From DTLC01 sp964555645 (GTDB lineage Bacteria; Verrucomicrobiota; Verrucomicrobiia; Limisphaerales; DTLC01), in NCBI GenBank assembly GCA_964555645.1, contig CAZKTA010000036.1, positions 1-13,783 of the forward strand: DNA of 13,783 bases. Reading direction: 5' to 3'. The notes beneath the pieces are model-generated. The model saw nothing but the letters and a program-made list of their open reading frames with translations, did not search any database and had not been told where the DNA came from. The translations under genes and the position numbers were made by a program. Below, one piece after another: positions 1 to 7,386 of this stretch (its first letter is position 1; each line of letters begins with the position of its first letter).

Positions 1-246
1 GCCCTTTGCATCGTATGTCCATTCTACTTTCCTCCAAGACCCCTGTGGTGTAGAGGGTAAGCTTTCGGCCTTCAACAGCCGGTTCTCAGCATCCCAAGTG
101 TAGCTCCACCGGCCGTCGGCAGTGAGATTACCGTCCAGATCATAAGCGAACTGTTCGGGTGTACGTGGCACAAACAGGTGGCCGGTGACAGCGCTCTCGT
201 TTGGTGCAGGCACTATTGGCGGTGTAAGCGGTATTCTGAGGTTAAG
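1..246 (-). pseudogene. RHS-repeat protein fragment, truncated
   Basis: Read on the - strand, this frame is open for 82 codons and runs off the left edge. It contains the RHS/YD-repeat signatures FAYDLDGNLTADGRW, YTWDAENRLL and WTYDAKG, typical of the C-terminal repeat zone just before an RHS core. RHS proteins are large (often more than 1000 residues) surface or secreted polymorphic proteins. Here the frame is closed upstream by a TAG at 247-249. I found no RHS-like sequence further upstream in any frame, and there is no plausible start codon apart from an internal GTG at 211-213. The visible part is therefore most likely the 3' part of a truncated or decayed gene. A frameshift upstream is the alternative. 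The RHS assignment is firm; the pseudogene status is inferred. Confidence 0.7.
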
Positions 247-249
247 CTA

Positions 250-976
250 ATGCATTGTGGTCCCTCCTGTGCGGGTCCCCTGTTGTTTGCTGGGTGTGTG
301 GCGGATTGGGGACCCTCTAATGACAAGGTGGAGTTGTCTATCCTGCGCGTGCTGGACTTTTTGCCGTTGCGCATGCTGGGCCGGTGTGTGAGTTGTATGC
401 GGTTGCTGGGTACGACGCTAGGTGTGTGCGCCGTTGGTGCACGAAGCACCCCGGCAAATGGAGATGGATACCTGTCCTGCAGGTGCAGCATGCGGCGTGT
501 TTATGGTCGTGTTTTAGGCATGCGGGGGTGCAAGATGCCCTGGGGATTGGCGAGGAAGTTTTGGCCTACTCGGCCCACAACCCTATTGGTGACCACCGAG
601 TTTTTCGGCAAAGCAAGCTCGGGTTTATAACCATAATCCAGCGTAAAGTTCAGCATCATCACGGTGTTCTGTTTCACAAAAGTTCCCGGGGCTTGTATCG
701 CGCAGCTTGCTTACAAACAACCACCCCGTGCGTAAAAAGTCTCCCAAACATGTTGTTTCTCGATTTTTGCGGCGTGCACACAGCAGAGTTGAGCCTTCCC
801 AGAATCCAACTGCAATGTCTTTTCGCTCTTTGTGTGGTTAAAGCGACTATTATACGAGATCGCCGCAACTAGCGTTGCAACCGCTTTGCAAAAAAGAACA
901 GCGAGTTCCTTCGCAAACGTAAACATGAAGCGTCACAAAGAAGTAACACCATCGTTACTCGCGCGACACAATCGAC
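250..976. other. Gene-poor stretch left of the Pho locus
   Basis: No reading frame here gives a protein I would defend. Positions 250-500 are strongly GT-rich on the + strand, and the overlapping frames there are rich in Cys, Arg and His, as expected of spurious translations. A - strand frame at 501-677 (58 codons, containing LNFTLDYGYKPEL) looks slightly more protein-like but has only a GTG or an internal ATG start and no recognised family. The stretch probably holds decayed sequence next to the RHS remnant. Confidence 0.5.
932..949 (-). promoter_or_regulatory. PhoB-box-like heptamer pair, - strand
   Basis: On the - strand the sequence reads GTGTTAC, four bases, TTGTGAC. These are two heptamers at exactly 11-bp phasing, similar to the box upstream of the porin. 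It overlaps a perfect hairpin, AGTAAC (942-947) with GTTACT (954-959), six-base loop. No confident gene follows on the - strand; the nearest frame starts at 926 and is unconvincing. It may be chance. Confidence 0.2.
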
Positions 977-1294
977 ATGGAAGTTTGTGTTACTGGAGAT
1001 GCGAAGTGGGGCTATAAGTTACCAAAATGTAATTTTGTTGAGATTCGGGCGACACAAAAGCGCATAAAATTTCAGCTAAAAATGAACTCTAGTTTGACAA
1101 TTGAGCCGAAGGTGCCGCCCGGTTGGTCGCTAGACATGTCAGTGCACAACCCGTCGGGTTTGCGACAACTTGGACTAAAGAGTTTTAGCCGAGGCGATAC
1201 AGACCAGCCCGGCATTTATCTGATACGGTTGCGACACCACATCGCATCAACCCGTAGGCGCGGCATTGGTGGCAGGCCGATTTTGCCGCGTTGA
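977..1294 (+). CDS. Possible small hypothetical protein (doubtful)
   Basis: This 105-codon frame starts at ATG 977 and ends in a TGA at 1292-1294. I recognise no family. It has no signal peptide or membrane segment, and its C-terminal third is Arg-rich, ending in GIGGRPILPR. There is no Shine-Dalgarno site before the start. The only reason to keep it is position: the stop lies about 50 bases before a strong + strand intrinsic terminator, so some + strand transcript ends there. The transcript could equally be a non-coding RNA covering part of 960-1378. A later in-frame ATG at 1082 would give a shorter protein. Confidence 0.2.
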   Translation: MEVCVTGDAKWGYKLPKCNFVEIRATQKRIKFQLKMNSSLTIEPKVPPGWSLDMSVHNPSGLRQLGLKSFSRGDTDQPGIYLIRLRHHIASTRRRGIGGRPILPR

Positions 1295-1337
1295 AGTGAT
1301 CAAGGTTCACTGGCGCTTTGTTTCAACAATGGCGCCA
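1295..1337 (+). other. Tandem hairpins before a terminator
   Basis: Two hairpins follow directly after position 1294. AGTGA (1295-1299) pairs with TCACT (1307-1311). TGGCGC (1311-1316) pairs with GCGCCA (1332-1337), with a further inner TTGT/ACAA pairing. They share base 1311, so the two may be alternative folds. Together with the terminator they make a compact structured RNA 3' end. Confidence 0.4.
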
Positions 1338-1345
1338 GGCGCGGC

Positions 1346-1378
1346 CCGGAAGGTCTGCGAAGGCCTTCCGGATTTTTG
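1346..1378 (+). terminator. Strong Rho-independent terminator
   Basis: CCGGAAGGTCT (1346-1356) pairs with AGGCCTTCCGG (1361-1371), an 11-bp stem with a single G-T wobble and a GCGA (GNRA-type) tetraloop. It is followed at once by ATTTTTG. The other strand has no T-run after the stem, so the terminator works on the + strand. It ends transcription just before the PhoB-like box at 1388 and so insulates the porin promoter from upstream transcripts. If a promoter lay further upstream it could instead act as a leader attenuator for the porin. Confidence 0.8.
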
Positions 1379-1387
1379 TACGTTTGA

Positions 1388-1427
1388 TTGTAACGCGATT
1401 GTAACATAACAGCCGCCGGGTTGTCAC
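1388..1427 (+). promoter_or_regulatory. PhoB-box-like site upstream of porin-pst genes
   Basis: Heptamers TTGTAAC (1388-1394), TTGTAAC (1399-1405) and TTGTCAC (1421-1427) lie on one 11-bp register; the slot at 1410-1416 is degenerate. PhoB boxes in proteobacteria are CTGTCAT-like heptamers separated by 4 bases, giving the same 11-bp period. The site is 44 bases before the porin start and a phoB gene is in the same locus, so PhoB control of the porin-pst transcript is a reasonable inference. No clear -10 hexamer is visible downstream. Confidence 0.6.
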
Positions 1428-1471
1428 ATGGCAACGCCATTTTGACGCTGAACCTTGAAATTTCAACGCGC

Positions 1472-2857
1472 ATGAAAAAGAAAAATGCAGTTGTATTGGT
1501 GTTTGTTGCAACAGTAGGAATGCTGGTAACGACCCCGCCAAGCCTCAGGGCGCAGTCGGTTGATTCTCTTTTGGACAAGCTGGTTGAGAAAGGCATATTG
1601 ACCGTCAAAGAAGCTAACGAGTTGCGACAGGAGGCTGACAAAGACTTTACCAAGGCGTACCAGGTCAAAAGCGGTCTGCCCGATTGGGTGACTAGCTTCA
1701 AAATAAACGGAGACCTTCGGGGCAGGTTCGAAGGGTTTTACAGCGAGAACCCGGAGTTTGTGGACAGGAACCGATTCCGGTACCGCGCAAGGCTCGGGTT
1801 TACCGCAAATCTGTTAAATAATTTCGAGGCAGGGCTACGGCTGACTTCAAGTGAGCGTGCCGACAATTTCGGTGGTGACCCGATCTCAGGAAACGCAACT
1901 TTTGCCGACAATGCATCAAAGAAGTTTGTCTTCATAGACCTTGCATACGGGAAATGGACAGCCATTAACACCCCCGACATTACATTGGCTGGCACGATCG
2001 GGAAAATGGAAAACCCGTTTGTTTTCTCCGACATGGTGTTTGATCCTGATTATACCCCCGAAGGTGCGGGGCTGCAATTTGCCTATGCTGTGACTGAAAA
2101 GCACACGATGCGGTTGAACAACGGCTATTTCGTCCTTGATGAGCTAGGTGCATCCAGTCATGACCCGTTCATGGTCGGTGTTCAGGCACGATGGGATGCG
2201 GTCTGGACCACCAAAGTTAATACCACAGCGGGTGCAGCGGTTATGGCTATTGCAAACCGTGAATCGCTCCGCAACGATGCTGTTCCAAACGTTAACAGGG
2301 GTAATTCGCGCACCGGTGCAAGCGCTGCGGCTGCAGCGCCGCGTTACGGATTCAATCCCATTGTTGTGGATGCGGCGGTCACGTATATGCTCGAGAGTTT
2401 TCCATACTATACCGGTGCGTTCCCGGTTAGGCTCAGTGCCGAATACATGGTCAACCCGGCTGCGCCGCGCAGCGCTGACAACTACGCGTATTCGGTTGGG
2501 ATTACGTTTGGTAGAGCAGGAAAAAGAAAAACCTGGGAGTTAGGCTATACGTGGAAATGGCTCGGTGCAAATGCGTGGTGGGAAGAATTTGTTGATTCAG
2601 ATTTCGGCGCGTACTACCAGAACACGGCCGTGCCGGTCAATCTGCTTGACGGGTTCGTTACCGGCACAAACCCAACCGGCCGTGGCTACAGCGCCGGCAC
2701 AAATGTCAGGGGGCACATTCTGCGGCTTGCATATTCGCCAACCGATCATTTGACAATAGCTACGAAACTGTTTGTTACCGAGTTGATTAACCCTGCGCCT
2801 GTTGATTCCGAGAGCGAAATGACCAGGCTGCAAGTTGATGCTTCGCTGAAGTTTTAG
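1472..2857 (+). CDS. Putative outer-membrane porin, Pho-linked
   Basis: This encodes a 461-residue outer-membrane beta-barrel protein, probably of the putative-porin (Porin_5-like) group. The first 27 residues are a signal peptide (MKKKNAVVLVFVATVGMLV, then a site near SLRA). Residues 30-62 form a short charged helix (LLDKLVEKGILTVKEANELR), as in porins with a periplasmic coiled-coil stub. From about residue 74 the sequence alternates aromatic and polar residues typical of strands (INGDLRGRFEGFY, FRYRARLGFTANL) and ends in phenylalanine. ATG 1472 is chosen because it starts the signal peptide; a longer frame from TTG 1421 would overlap the PhoB-like box. The gene lies 53 bases before pstS. 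By position it may admit phosphate or other anions, as OprP and PhoE do elsewhere, but its selectivity cannot be read from the sequence. Confidence 0.85.
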   Translation: MKKKNAVVLVFVATVGMLVTTPPSLRAQSVDSLLDKLVEKGILTVKEANELRQEADKDFTKAYQVKSGLPDWVTSFKINGDLRGRFEGFYSENPEFVDRNRFRYRARLGFTANLLNNFEAGLRLTSSERADNFGGDPISGNATFADNASKKFVFIDLAYGKWTAINTPDITLAGTIGKMENPFVFSDMVFDPDYTPEGAGLQFAYAVTEKHTMRLNNGYFVLDELGASSHDPFMVGVQARWDAVWTTKVNTTAGAAVMAIANRESLRNDAVPNVNRGNSRTGASAAAAAPRYGFNPIVVDAAVTYMLESFPYYTGAFPVRLSAEYMVNPAAPRSADNYAYSVGITFGRAGKRKTWELGYTWKWLGANAWWEEFVDSDFGAYYQNTAVPVNLLDGFVTGTNPTGRGYSAGTNVRGHILRLAYSPTDHLTIATKLFVTELINPAPVDSESEMTRLQVDASLKF

Positions 2858-2897
2858 AGGTGAAAAGAATTTAACCCGAAATAAACAACAAAAAAAT

Positions 2898-2903
2898 AAG
2901 GAG
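2898..2903 (+). promoter_or_regulatory. Ribosome binding site of pstS
   Basis: AAGGAG lies 7 bases before the pstS ATG. It is the only clear Shine-Dalgarno site in the locus, which suggests that the binding protein is translated more strongly than the other subunits. Confidence 0.75.
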
Positions 2904-2910
2904 ACAAGCT

Positions 2911-3762
2911 ATGAGATTCCAGCATGTTAAAGAAGTGGCGGTGCTGGTATGTGGCGTGCTTGCGGCTTCGGCGCATGCAGGCACCATCACGATGAAAGGG
3001 TCGGATACAATGGTCATCTTGGCCCAAAAATGGGCCGAGGTGTACATGTCAAAGCACCCTCAAACGCGCATCCAGGTGACTGGAGGCGGCTCGGGCACAG
3101 GCTTTGCGGCGCTCCAAAACAAGAGCACCGACCTGTGCAATGCGTCGCGCAAAATCCGCGCCCGCGAGATCGAGGCATGCATCAAGGCATTCGGCAAGCG
3201 ACCAACCGAGTACAAGGTTGCCCTGGACGGGCTGTCTGTGTATGTGAATGCGGAAAATCCTATAAATGAACTTACGCTCGAGCAGTTGGAGCTGATCTTC
3301 ACCGGTAGAGTTAAAAATTGGAATGAGGTCGGTGGCCCAGATGCGCCCATCACAATTTACAGCCGTGAAAACAGCTCTGGCACATACGAGTTCTTCAAGG
3401 AACATGTGCTCAAAGGCAAGGACTTCGCTGCTAGCGCGCAAACAATGCCCGGCACAGCAGCGGTGCTCCAGGCTGTTGCAAAAGACAAAAACGGCATTGG
3501 TTACGGCGGGGCAGCCTATGGTGCGGGCGCGAAACATCTAGCGATCAAAAAGGACGAAAATTCACCGGCAATCGAGCCATCCGAGCAAACCGTGCTAAAC
3601 GGCACATATCCGATTTGGCGGTATCTGTACATTTACGTCAACCCGGCGGTTGACAAGGGTGAAGTGGCGGCGTTTTTGAACTGGATCCGGAGCGACGATG
3701 GGCAGGCGATCGTCAAAGAGGTTGGGTATTACCCGCTACCACCGCATCTGCGCGAAAACTGA
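2911..3762 (+). CDS. pstS: Phosphate-binding protein PstS
   Basis: This is the periplasmic phosphate receptor that delivers phosphate to the PstCAB transporter. The 283-residue protein has a signal peptide ending at AHA (residues 21-23), with no lipobox, so a soluble periplasmic form is expected. Family motifs are all present: KGSDTM (29-34), GGGSGTGF (58-65), SRK (79-81), DG (106-107), SRENSSGTYEFF (151-162) and GIGYGG (195-200). These form the phosphate-contacting loops in PstS-type proteins. The compact length is typical of the short PstS type rather than the longer E. coli type. It follows the porin by 53 bases with no terminator between them, so both are probably on one PhoB-controlled transcript. 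Residues around NAS and DLCNASRK indicate an intact site. Confidence 0.95.
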   Translation: MRFQHVKEVAVLVCGVLAASAHAGTITMKGSDTMVILAQKWAEVYMSKHPQTRIQVTGGGSGTGFAALQNKSTDLCNASRKIRAREIEACIKAFGKRPTEYKVALDGLSVYVNAENPINELTLEQLELIFTGRVKNWNEVGGPDAPITIYSRENSSGTYEFFKEHVLKGKDFAASAQTMPGTAAVLQAVAKDKNGIGYGGAAYGAGAKHLAIKKDENSPAIEPSEQTVLNGTYPIWRYLYIYVNPAVDKGEVAAFLNWIRSDDGQAIVKEVGYYPLPPHLREN

Positions 3763-4080
3763 ACGATGCCTTAAACCGTTGAACTGTTCAGAGGGCGGGT
3801 CATGAATTAATGGCTCCAAAAGCGTAGTCATGGCTTGTGTGCTAGGGCGGGGACAACGCCGCGACGCTCCGAGGTTGGCCTGAATCACTTGAACGATTTG
3901 CAGTGCACATGCACCAGCAACGTTTAAAAAATAACCAAATACGCGATTGAGGGCCCTAGAAATAAATCTTGATACCTTACGGGAAGTTAAAAAAACATGG
4001 CCAAAGGTGATATGGGTGGCGTTTTGGCGACTTAAATTTGTTTCGGATTTTGTGTTTTGAGATTTATCATTTGACCTGGC
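3763..4080. other. 318-bp spacer between pstS and pstC
   Basis: I see no gene here. The spacer holds several small palindromes: TGAAC/GTTCA (3780-3790), GGCG/CGCC around 3844-3860, and GTGCA/TGCAC (3903-3914, flanked by TTGC and GCAA). ATAAATCT near 3961 is matched by AGATTTAT near 4060. Its right end, 4038-4070, resembles one arm of the inverted-repeat element between pstA and pstB. None of the hairpins has a proper T-run, so they are not clear terminators. They could lower expression of pstCAB relative to pstS. Confidence 0.5.
3771..3783 (+). repeat. 13-bp word, inverted copy at 7387-7399
   Basis: TTAAACCGTTGAA occurs here just after pstS and again, inverted, just before phoU. The similarity extends to about 20 bases with two A/C differences (next bases mTGTTmA). 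It lies in spacers only and is probably part of a degenerate intergenic repeat family. Confidence 0.5.
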
Positions 4081-5268
4081 ATGCAGCACCACAACAGCAC
4101 ATCCAACCGAGCGCGGGGCTGGGCGGGCATTCATCGCAAGCACACGGCGCGCCCAGTCGAATGGCTGACTGAGAAAGCCATTCTGCTCGTTTCGCTTTCG
4201 GCTGTTGTTGTGATTTTGCTGATCATAGTTTTTGTCGGGCGCGAGGCGGCGCCAATTTTCCTTGGGCAGATGAACAGCGCACTTGTGCAGGACGTCATCC
4301 AACCGGGCGATATTGACAAGTACAGTGCCGAGCAACTCCGAAGCTATCTCGGTTTAACGCGCAAGCAATTCGCCGCCATGGACCGCGAGACAATGGTGGC
4401 TTTATTGGAAGTACGACTTGAGGCGCAAAACGAAATACCTGAATCAATCCGCAACGACAAAGACGCCAGGGTGAACACCACTGAGTGGCGGTACATGGTG
4501 TTGCCGTATCAGTGGACGGGCTACGATAAACCTGTCTATATCTGGCAACCGATCGGATACATTCCAAAATACAACATTGTTCCGTTGGTGGTTGGGAGCC
4601 TGAAAATCACGCTGGTGGGCCTGTTGTTTGCCGTGCCGCTGGCTGTGGGCGCGGCAATCTACGTGTCGCAACTTGCGCGTCCAACCATCCGTGAGATCGT
4701 TAAGCCAACCATTGAACTGCTTTCGGGCATCCCGTCTGTTGTGGTTGGATTTTTTGCGCTGCTCGTGATGGCAACGTTTTTCCAGAAGGTCTTCGGGTAC
4801 GAAACACGCTTAAACGCTTTTGTTGCAGGCATTGCCCTTGGGTTCGCGGTCATTCCCATTGTGTTTTCGATAGCCGAGGACGCGCTCAGCAGCGTGCCGC
4901 AAAGCTACGTGCAGGCAGCGCTAGCGCTTGGCGCGTCAAAATGGCAAACCGCATGGCAAATTGTCCTGCCTGCAGCGTTGCCCGGCGTGTTTGCCGCTGC
5001 GGTCCTAGGTTTTGGCCGGGCAATAGGTGAGACGATGATTGTTATGATGGTTTGCTCGGCAAGTGTAATGTCGTGGAGCGTGTTTGATTCAGCGCGTGCA
5101 ATTACAACCACGATCGCAGCAGAAATGGCCGAAGCCGTCGCTGGGGGGCATCATTACCGCGTTTTGTTCATGTTGGGGACGCTGTTGTTTGCGATAACAT
5201 TTGTATCGAACATGGCCGGCGACGCAATAATGCACAGGCTGAAACGCCGGCTCGAGGGCAAACAATGA
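4081..5268 (+). CDS. pstC: Phosphate ABC permease PstC with periplasmic insertion
   Basis: This is one of two inner-membrane permease subunits of the high-affinity phosphate transporter. The 395-residue protein has TM1 at about 32-53 and the remaining membrane segments from about 166 to 385. The cytoplasmic EAA loop that docks on PstB is ALALGASKWQTAWQIVLPAA (280-299), followed by PGVFAAAVLGFGRAIGET. E. coli PstC is about 320 residues. Here a hydrophilic segment of about 110 residues (54-165), with charged helical parts such as AEQLRSYLGLTRKQF and ETMVALLEVRLEAQNEI, separates TM1 from TM2. It should face the periplasm, where PstS docks. ATG 4081 is used; there is no Shine-Dalgarno site. The stop overlaps the pstA start (ATGA), so the two permeases are translationally coupled. 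Confidence 0.93.
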   Translation: MQHHNSTSNRARGWAGIHRKHTARPVEWLTEKAILLVSLSAVVVILLIIVFVGREAAPIFLGQMNSALVQDVIQPGDIDKYSAEQLRSYLGLTRKQFAAMDRETMVALLEVRLEAQNEIPESIRNDKDARVNTTEWRYMVLPYQWTGYDKPVYIWQPIGYIPKYNIVPLVVGSLKITLVGLLFAVPLAVGAAIYVSQLARPTIREIVKPTIELLSGIPSVVVGFFALLVMATFFQKVFGYETRLNAFVAGIALGFAVIPIVFSIAEDALSSVPQSYVQAALALGASKWQTAWQIVLPAALPGVFAAAVLGFGRAIGETMIVMMVCSASVMSWSVFDSARAITTTIAAEMAEAVAGGHHYRVLFMLGTLLFAITFVSNMAGDAIMHRLKRRLEGKQ

Positions 5269-6224
5269 CACACGCTGACAATCCATCACGCTCAACGCGC
5301 AGGTTCAAGTCTGCCCGGTTCGACTTTGCATCTGTTTTCTTCACGGGCCTGACTGGATTTGCAACGCTGTTGATTCTGGCGATTTTGGGGGTAATTCTGC
5401 TTAATATTTTGATCAACGGTTGGCCGGGTGTCTCTTGGCGATTTATCAGCACGATACCGAAAAAGGATTTCTTCGATCCGGAAGCGACCGGTGTGTTGCC
5501 AATGATTGTTGGCACTACAATTCGTGTGATCGTCATGACCATATTTGTTGTGCCAGTAGGGGTGATCACTGCCATTTACCTGGCAGAATATGCACCGGCC
5601 ACATCCCCTATCACACGGGTCATTCGCGGTGCAGTCAACAACCTTGCTGGAGTGCCTTCGATAGTGTTCGGCCTTTTTGGGCTTGGTTTTTTCATCAATT
5701 TCATTGGGCGTAATCTGGATGCAATCATGCAAAATCCGGGGCCGGTCTGGGGTAAACCGGCGCTATTATGGGCGGCTTTGACCCTGGCGGTCATGACACT
5801 GCCGGTTGTAATTGTTGCCACCGAGGAAGCGCTGGGCGCTGTACCGAGCGGCATCCGTGAAGGGAGCTTTGCCCTCGGGGCTACAAAGCTGCAAACCATC
5901 ATCCGTGTGGTACTGCCGCAAGCGTTACCCGGGATTCTAACAGGCGCGATTTTGGCTGTAAGTCGCGCAGGAGGCGAAGTTGCGCCGATTCTATTTACAG
6001 GTGTGGCGTATTACATGGCTGACCTTCCAAAAAGCCTTACTGATCAATTTATGGACCTCGGCTATCACGTGTTTGTGCTTTCGACACAATCGCCCAACAT
6101 CGAGCAAACGCGGCCGGTCCTGTACGCAACTGTGCTTGTGTTGTTAATGTTGACCTTTGCGCTCAACTTCACCGCAGTGCTCATTCGCGCCCGGATGCGC
6201 AGGAAAATGCGCATGGCAGGTTAA
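5265..6224 (+). CDS. pstA: Phosphate ABC permease PstA
   Basis: This is the second inner-membrane permease, pairing with PstC to form the phosphate channel. The 319-residue protein is of normal family length. TM1 is at about 26-50 and further segments begin near 80, 126, 165, 225 and 286. The EAA loop is FALGATKLQTIIRVVLPQA (202-220), followed by LPGILTGAILAVSRAGGEVAPI, the GE-containing stretch typical of PstA. VPSIVFGLFGLGFF (130-143) is also a conserved PstA feature. The start ATG overlaps the pstC stop by four bases, so the pair is coupled. About 290 bases with a palindromic element then separate it from pstB, an unusual break in an otherwise compact operon. Confidence 0.95.
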   Translation: MTHADNPSRSTRRFKSARFDFASVFFTGLTGFATLLILAILGVILLNILINGWPGVSWRFISTIPKKDFFDPEATGVLPMIVGTTIRVIVMTIFVVPVGVITAIYLAEYAPATSPITRVIRGAVNNLAGVPSIVFGLFGLGFFINFIGRNLDAIMQNPGPVWGKPALLWAALTLAVMTLPVVIVATEEALGAVPSGIREGSFALGATKLQTIIRVVLPQALPGILTGAILAVSRAGGEVAPILFTGVAYYMADLPKSLTDQFMDLGYHVFVLSTQSPNIEQTRPVLYATVLVLLMLTFALNFTAVLIRARMRRKMRMAG

Positions 6225-6235
6225 ACGACAAAACC

Positions 6236-6478
6236 CGAAACGCGAAAATGGCGAAAATCAAAACGAGTTCAAAATCCGAGGTTCGAGAGCCGGCGTGCAC
6301 AACCGGTAGGTTACATTTTGTGTCATGGGTGAGGGTTGTCCCAGCGGGACTTCTTCGCCACGTACCCTGCTCGAAAAAGGTTTTGTGCATTCGTCCGGTT
6401 GTGCCGGTGCACGCGCCGGCGTTTTGTTCGGATTTTGGGGTTATGAAACTCGAAATTGTTTCGGATTCGGGATTTCAG
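6236..6478. repeat. Long imperfect inverted repeat, MITE-like
   Basis: The two arms face each other across an 88-base centre. GCACAACCGG (6297-6306) is perfectly matched by CCGGTTGTGC (6395-6404). GCCGGCGTGCAC (6289-6300) is matched by GTGCACGCGCCGGC (6407-6420), CAAAATCCGA (6270-6279) by TCGGATTTTG (6428-6437), and ACGAGTTC near 6263 by GAAACTCG near 6445. Further out, the CCCGAAA-type words mirror the TTTCGG-type words. The centre holds a perfect GTCCC/GGGAC hairpin (6338-6350, loop AGC). There is no transposase, so a non-autonomous element or REP-type structure is likely. It fills most of the pstA-pstB spacer and, if transcribed, would fold and could reduce expression of pstB and phoU. Confidence 0.6.
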
Positions 6479-6516
6479 ATTTCGTGGTTTCCTGTGTTCG
6501 ACCGTTTTCACAGGCC

Positions 6517-7332
6517 ATGACTGCACCTGTACTCAAACCGCTTATCGTGGCGTCAACCGGCACAGGCCAGGATGCATCCGCACATTTGATCGAGATCGAG
6601 GATCTCTCGCTTTTCTACGGCAAAGCACAGGCGCTCAAAAACATCTCCATGAAGATAAAAGAGCGTGTCGTCACGGCTTTCATCGGCCCGTCTGGCTGTG
6701 GTAAATCAACCCTCCTGCGTTGCCTGAACCGGATGAACGATCTTATTCCCGGGGTGCGAATCGAAGGCACAATAAAGATTGGTGGGCACGATATCTATAG
6801 TCCGGATGTTGACGTGATCGAGTTGCGCAAGCGGGTCGGCATGGTGTTCCAAAAATCGAATCCATTCGCAAAATCCATCTACGACAATGTCGCTTACGGC
6901 TTGCGGTTACAGGGCGTGCGCAAAAAGTCGGCTTTGGACGCAGCGGTTGAACAGGCGTTGCGTCAAGCTGCTCTGTGGGACGAGGTCAAAGACAGGTTGC
7001 ATCAAAGCGCGCTCGGCCTTTCGGGTGGACAACAACAACGGTTGTGCATCGCCCGCGCAATTGCAATCAGGCCCGAGATAATTCTCATGGATGAACCCGC
7101 ATCTGCGCTTGACCCAATTGCCACAGCGCGGATCGAAGACCTCATTCGCGAACTGAAAAAGGACTTCACAATCGTCATCGTAACGCACAATATGCAACAG
7201 GCTGCGCGTATGTCTGATTACACTGCGTTTTTGTATTTGGGCGAGCTGGTCGAGTACGACGCAACTACGAAAATCTTTACAAACCCGAAAGACAAACGTA
7301 CCGAAGACTATGTGACCGGTAGGTTTGGATAA
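6517..7332 (+). CDS. pstB: Phosphate ABC transporter ATPase PstB
   Basis: This is the cytoplasmic ATPase that powers PstCA. From ATG 6517 it has 271 residues, the usual length. Walker A is GPSGCGKST (57-65), the Q-loop Gln is 112 (VGMVFQKSNPF), the signature is LSGGQQQR (168-175), Walker B is IILMDE (188-193), and the switch His is 224 in VTHNMQQAARMSD. NRMNDLIPG and SALDPIA are PstB-specific. The frame stays open upstream to 6325, but those 64 codons come from the inverted-repeat element and do not resemble PstB, so the later ATG is chosen. No Shine-Dalgarno site is visible. PstB also transmits transport state to PhoU and PhoR in the known model, and phoU follows 78 bases later. Confidence 0.95.
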   Translation: MTAPVLKPLIVASTGTGQDASAHLIEIEDLSLFYGKAQALKNISMKIKERVVTAFIGPSGCGKSTLLRCLNRMNDLIPGVRIEGTIKIGGHDIYSPDVDVIELRKRVGMVFQKSNPFAKSIYDNVAYGLRLQGVRKKSALDAAVEQALRQAALWDEVKDRLHQSALGLSGGQQQRLCIARAIAIRPEIILMDEPASALDPIATARIEDLIRELKKDFTIVIVTHNMQQAARMSDYTAFLYLGELVEYDATTKIFTNPKDKRTEDYVTGRFG

Positions 7333-7386
7333 TGTGAGACCGTTAAGACATTGAAACCCTGAATGGTGCATAGCACTGTTTAACAT

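Noticed and set aside
178..872. Two overlapping + strand frames of 150 and 162 codons
   Set aside because: Cys/Arg/His-rich composition, no ribosome site, and the first overlaps the RHS frame antisense; they look like chance frames in GT-skewed DNA.
1094..1122. TTGACA as a -35 box for a small RNA
   Set aside because: The matching -10 position is GC-rich (GCCCGG), so no promoter is supported there.
1300..1701. - strand frame of 133 codons over the porin 5' end
   Set aside because: It reads through the terminator and antisense to the signal peptide of a well-supported gene.
6325..6516. N-terminal extension of PstB by 64 residues
   Set aside because: The extra codons translate the inverted-repeat element and show no resemblance to PstB; the family start fits ATG 6517.
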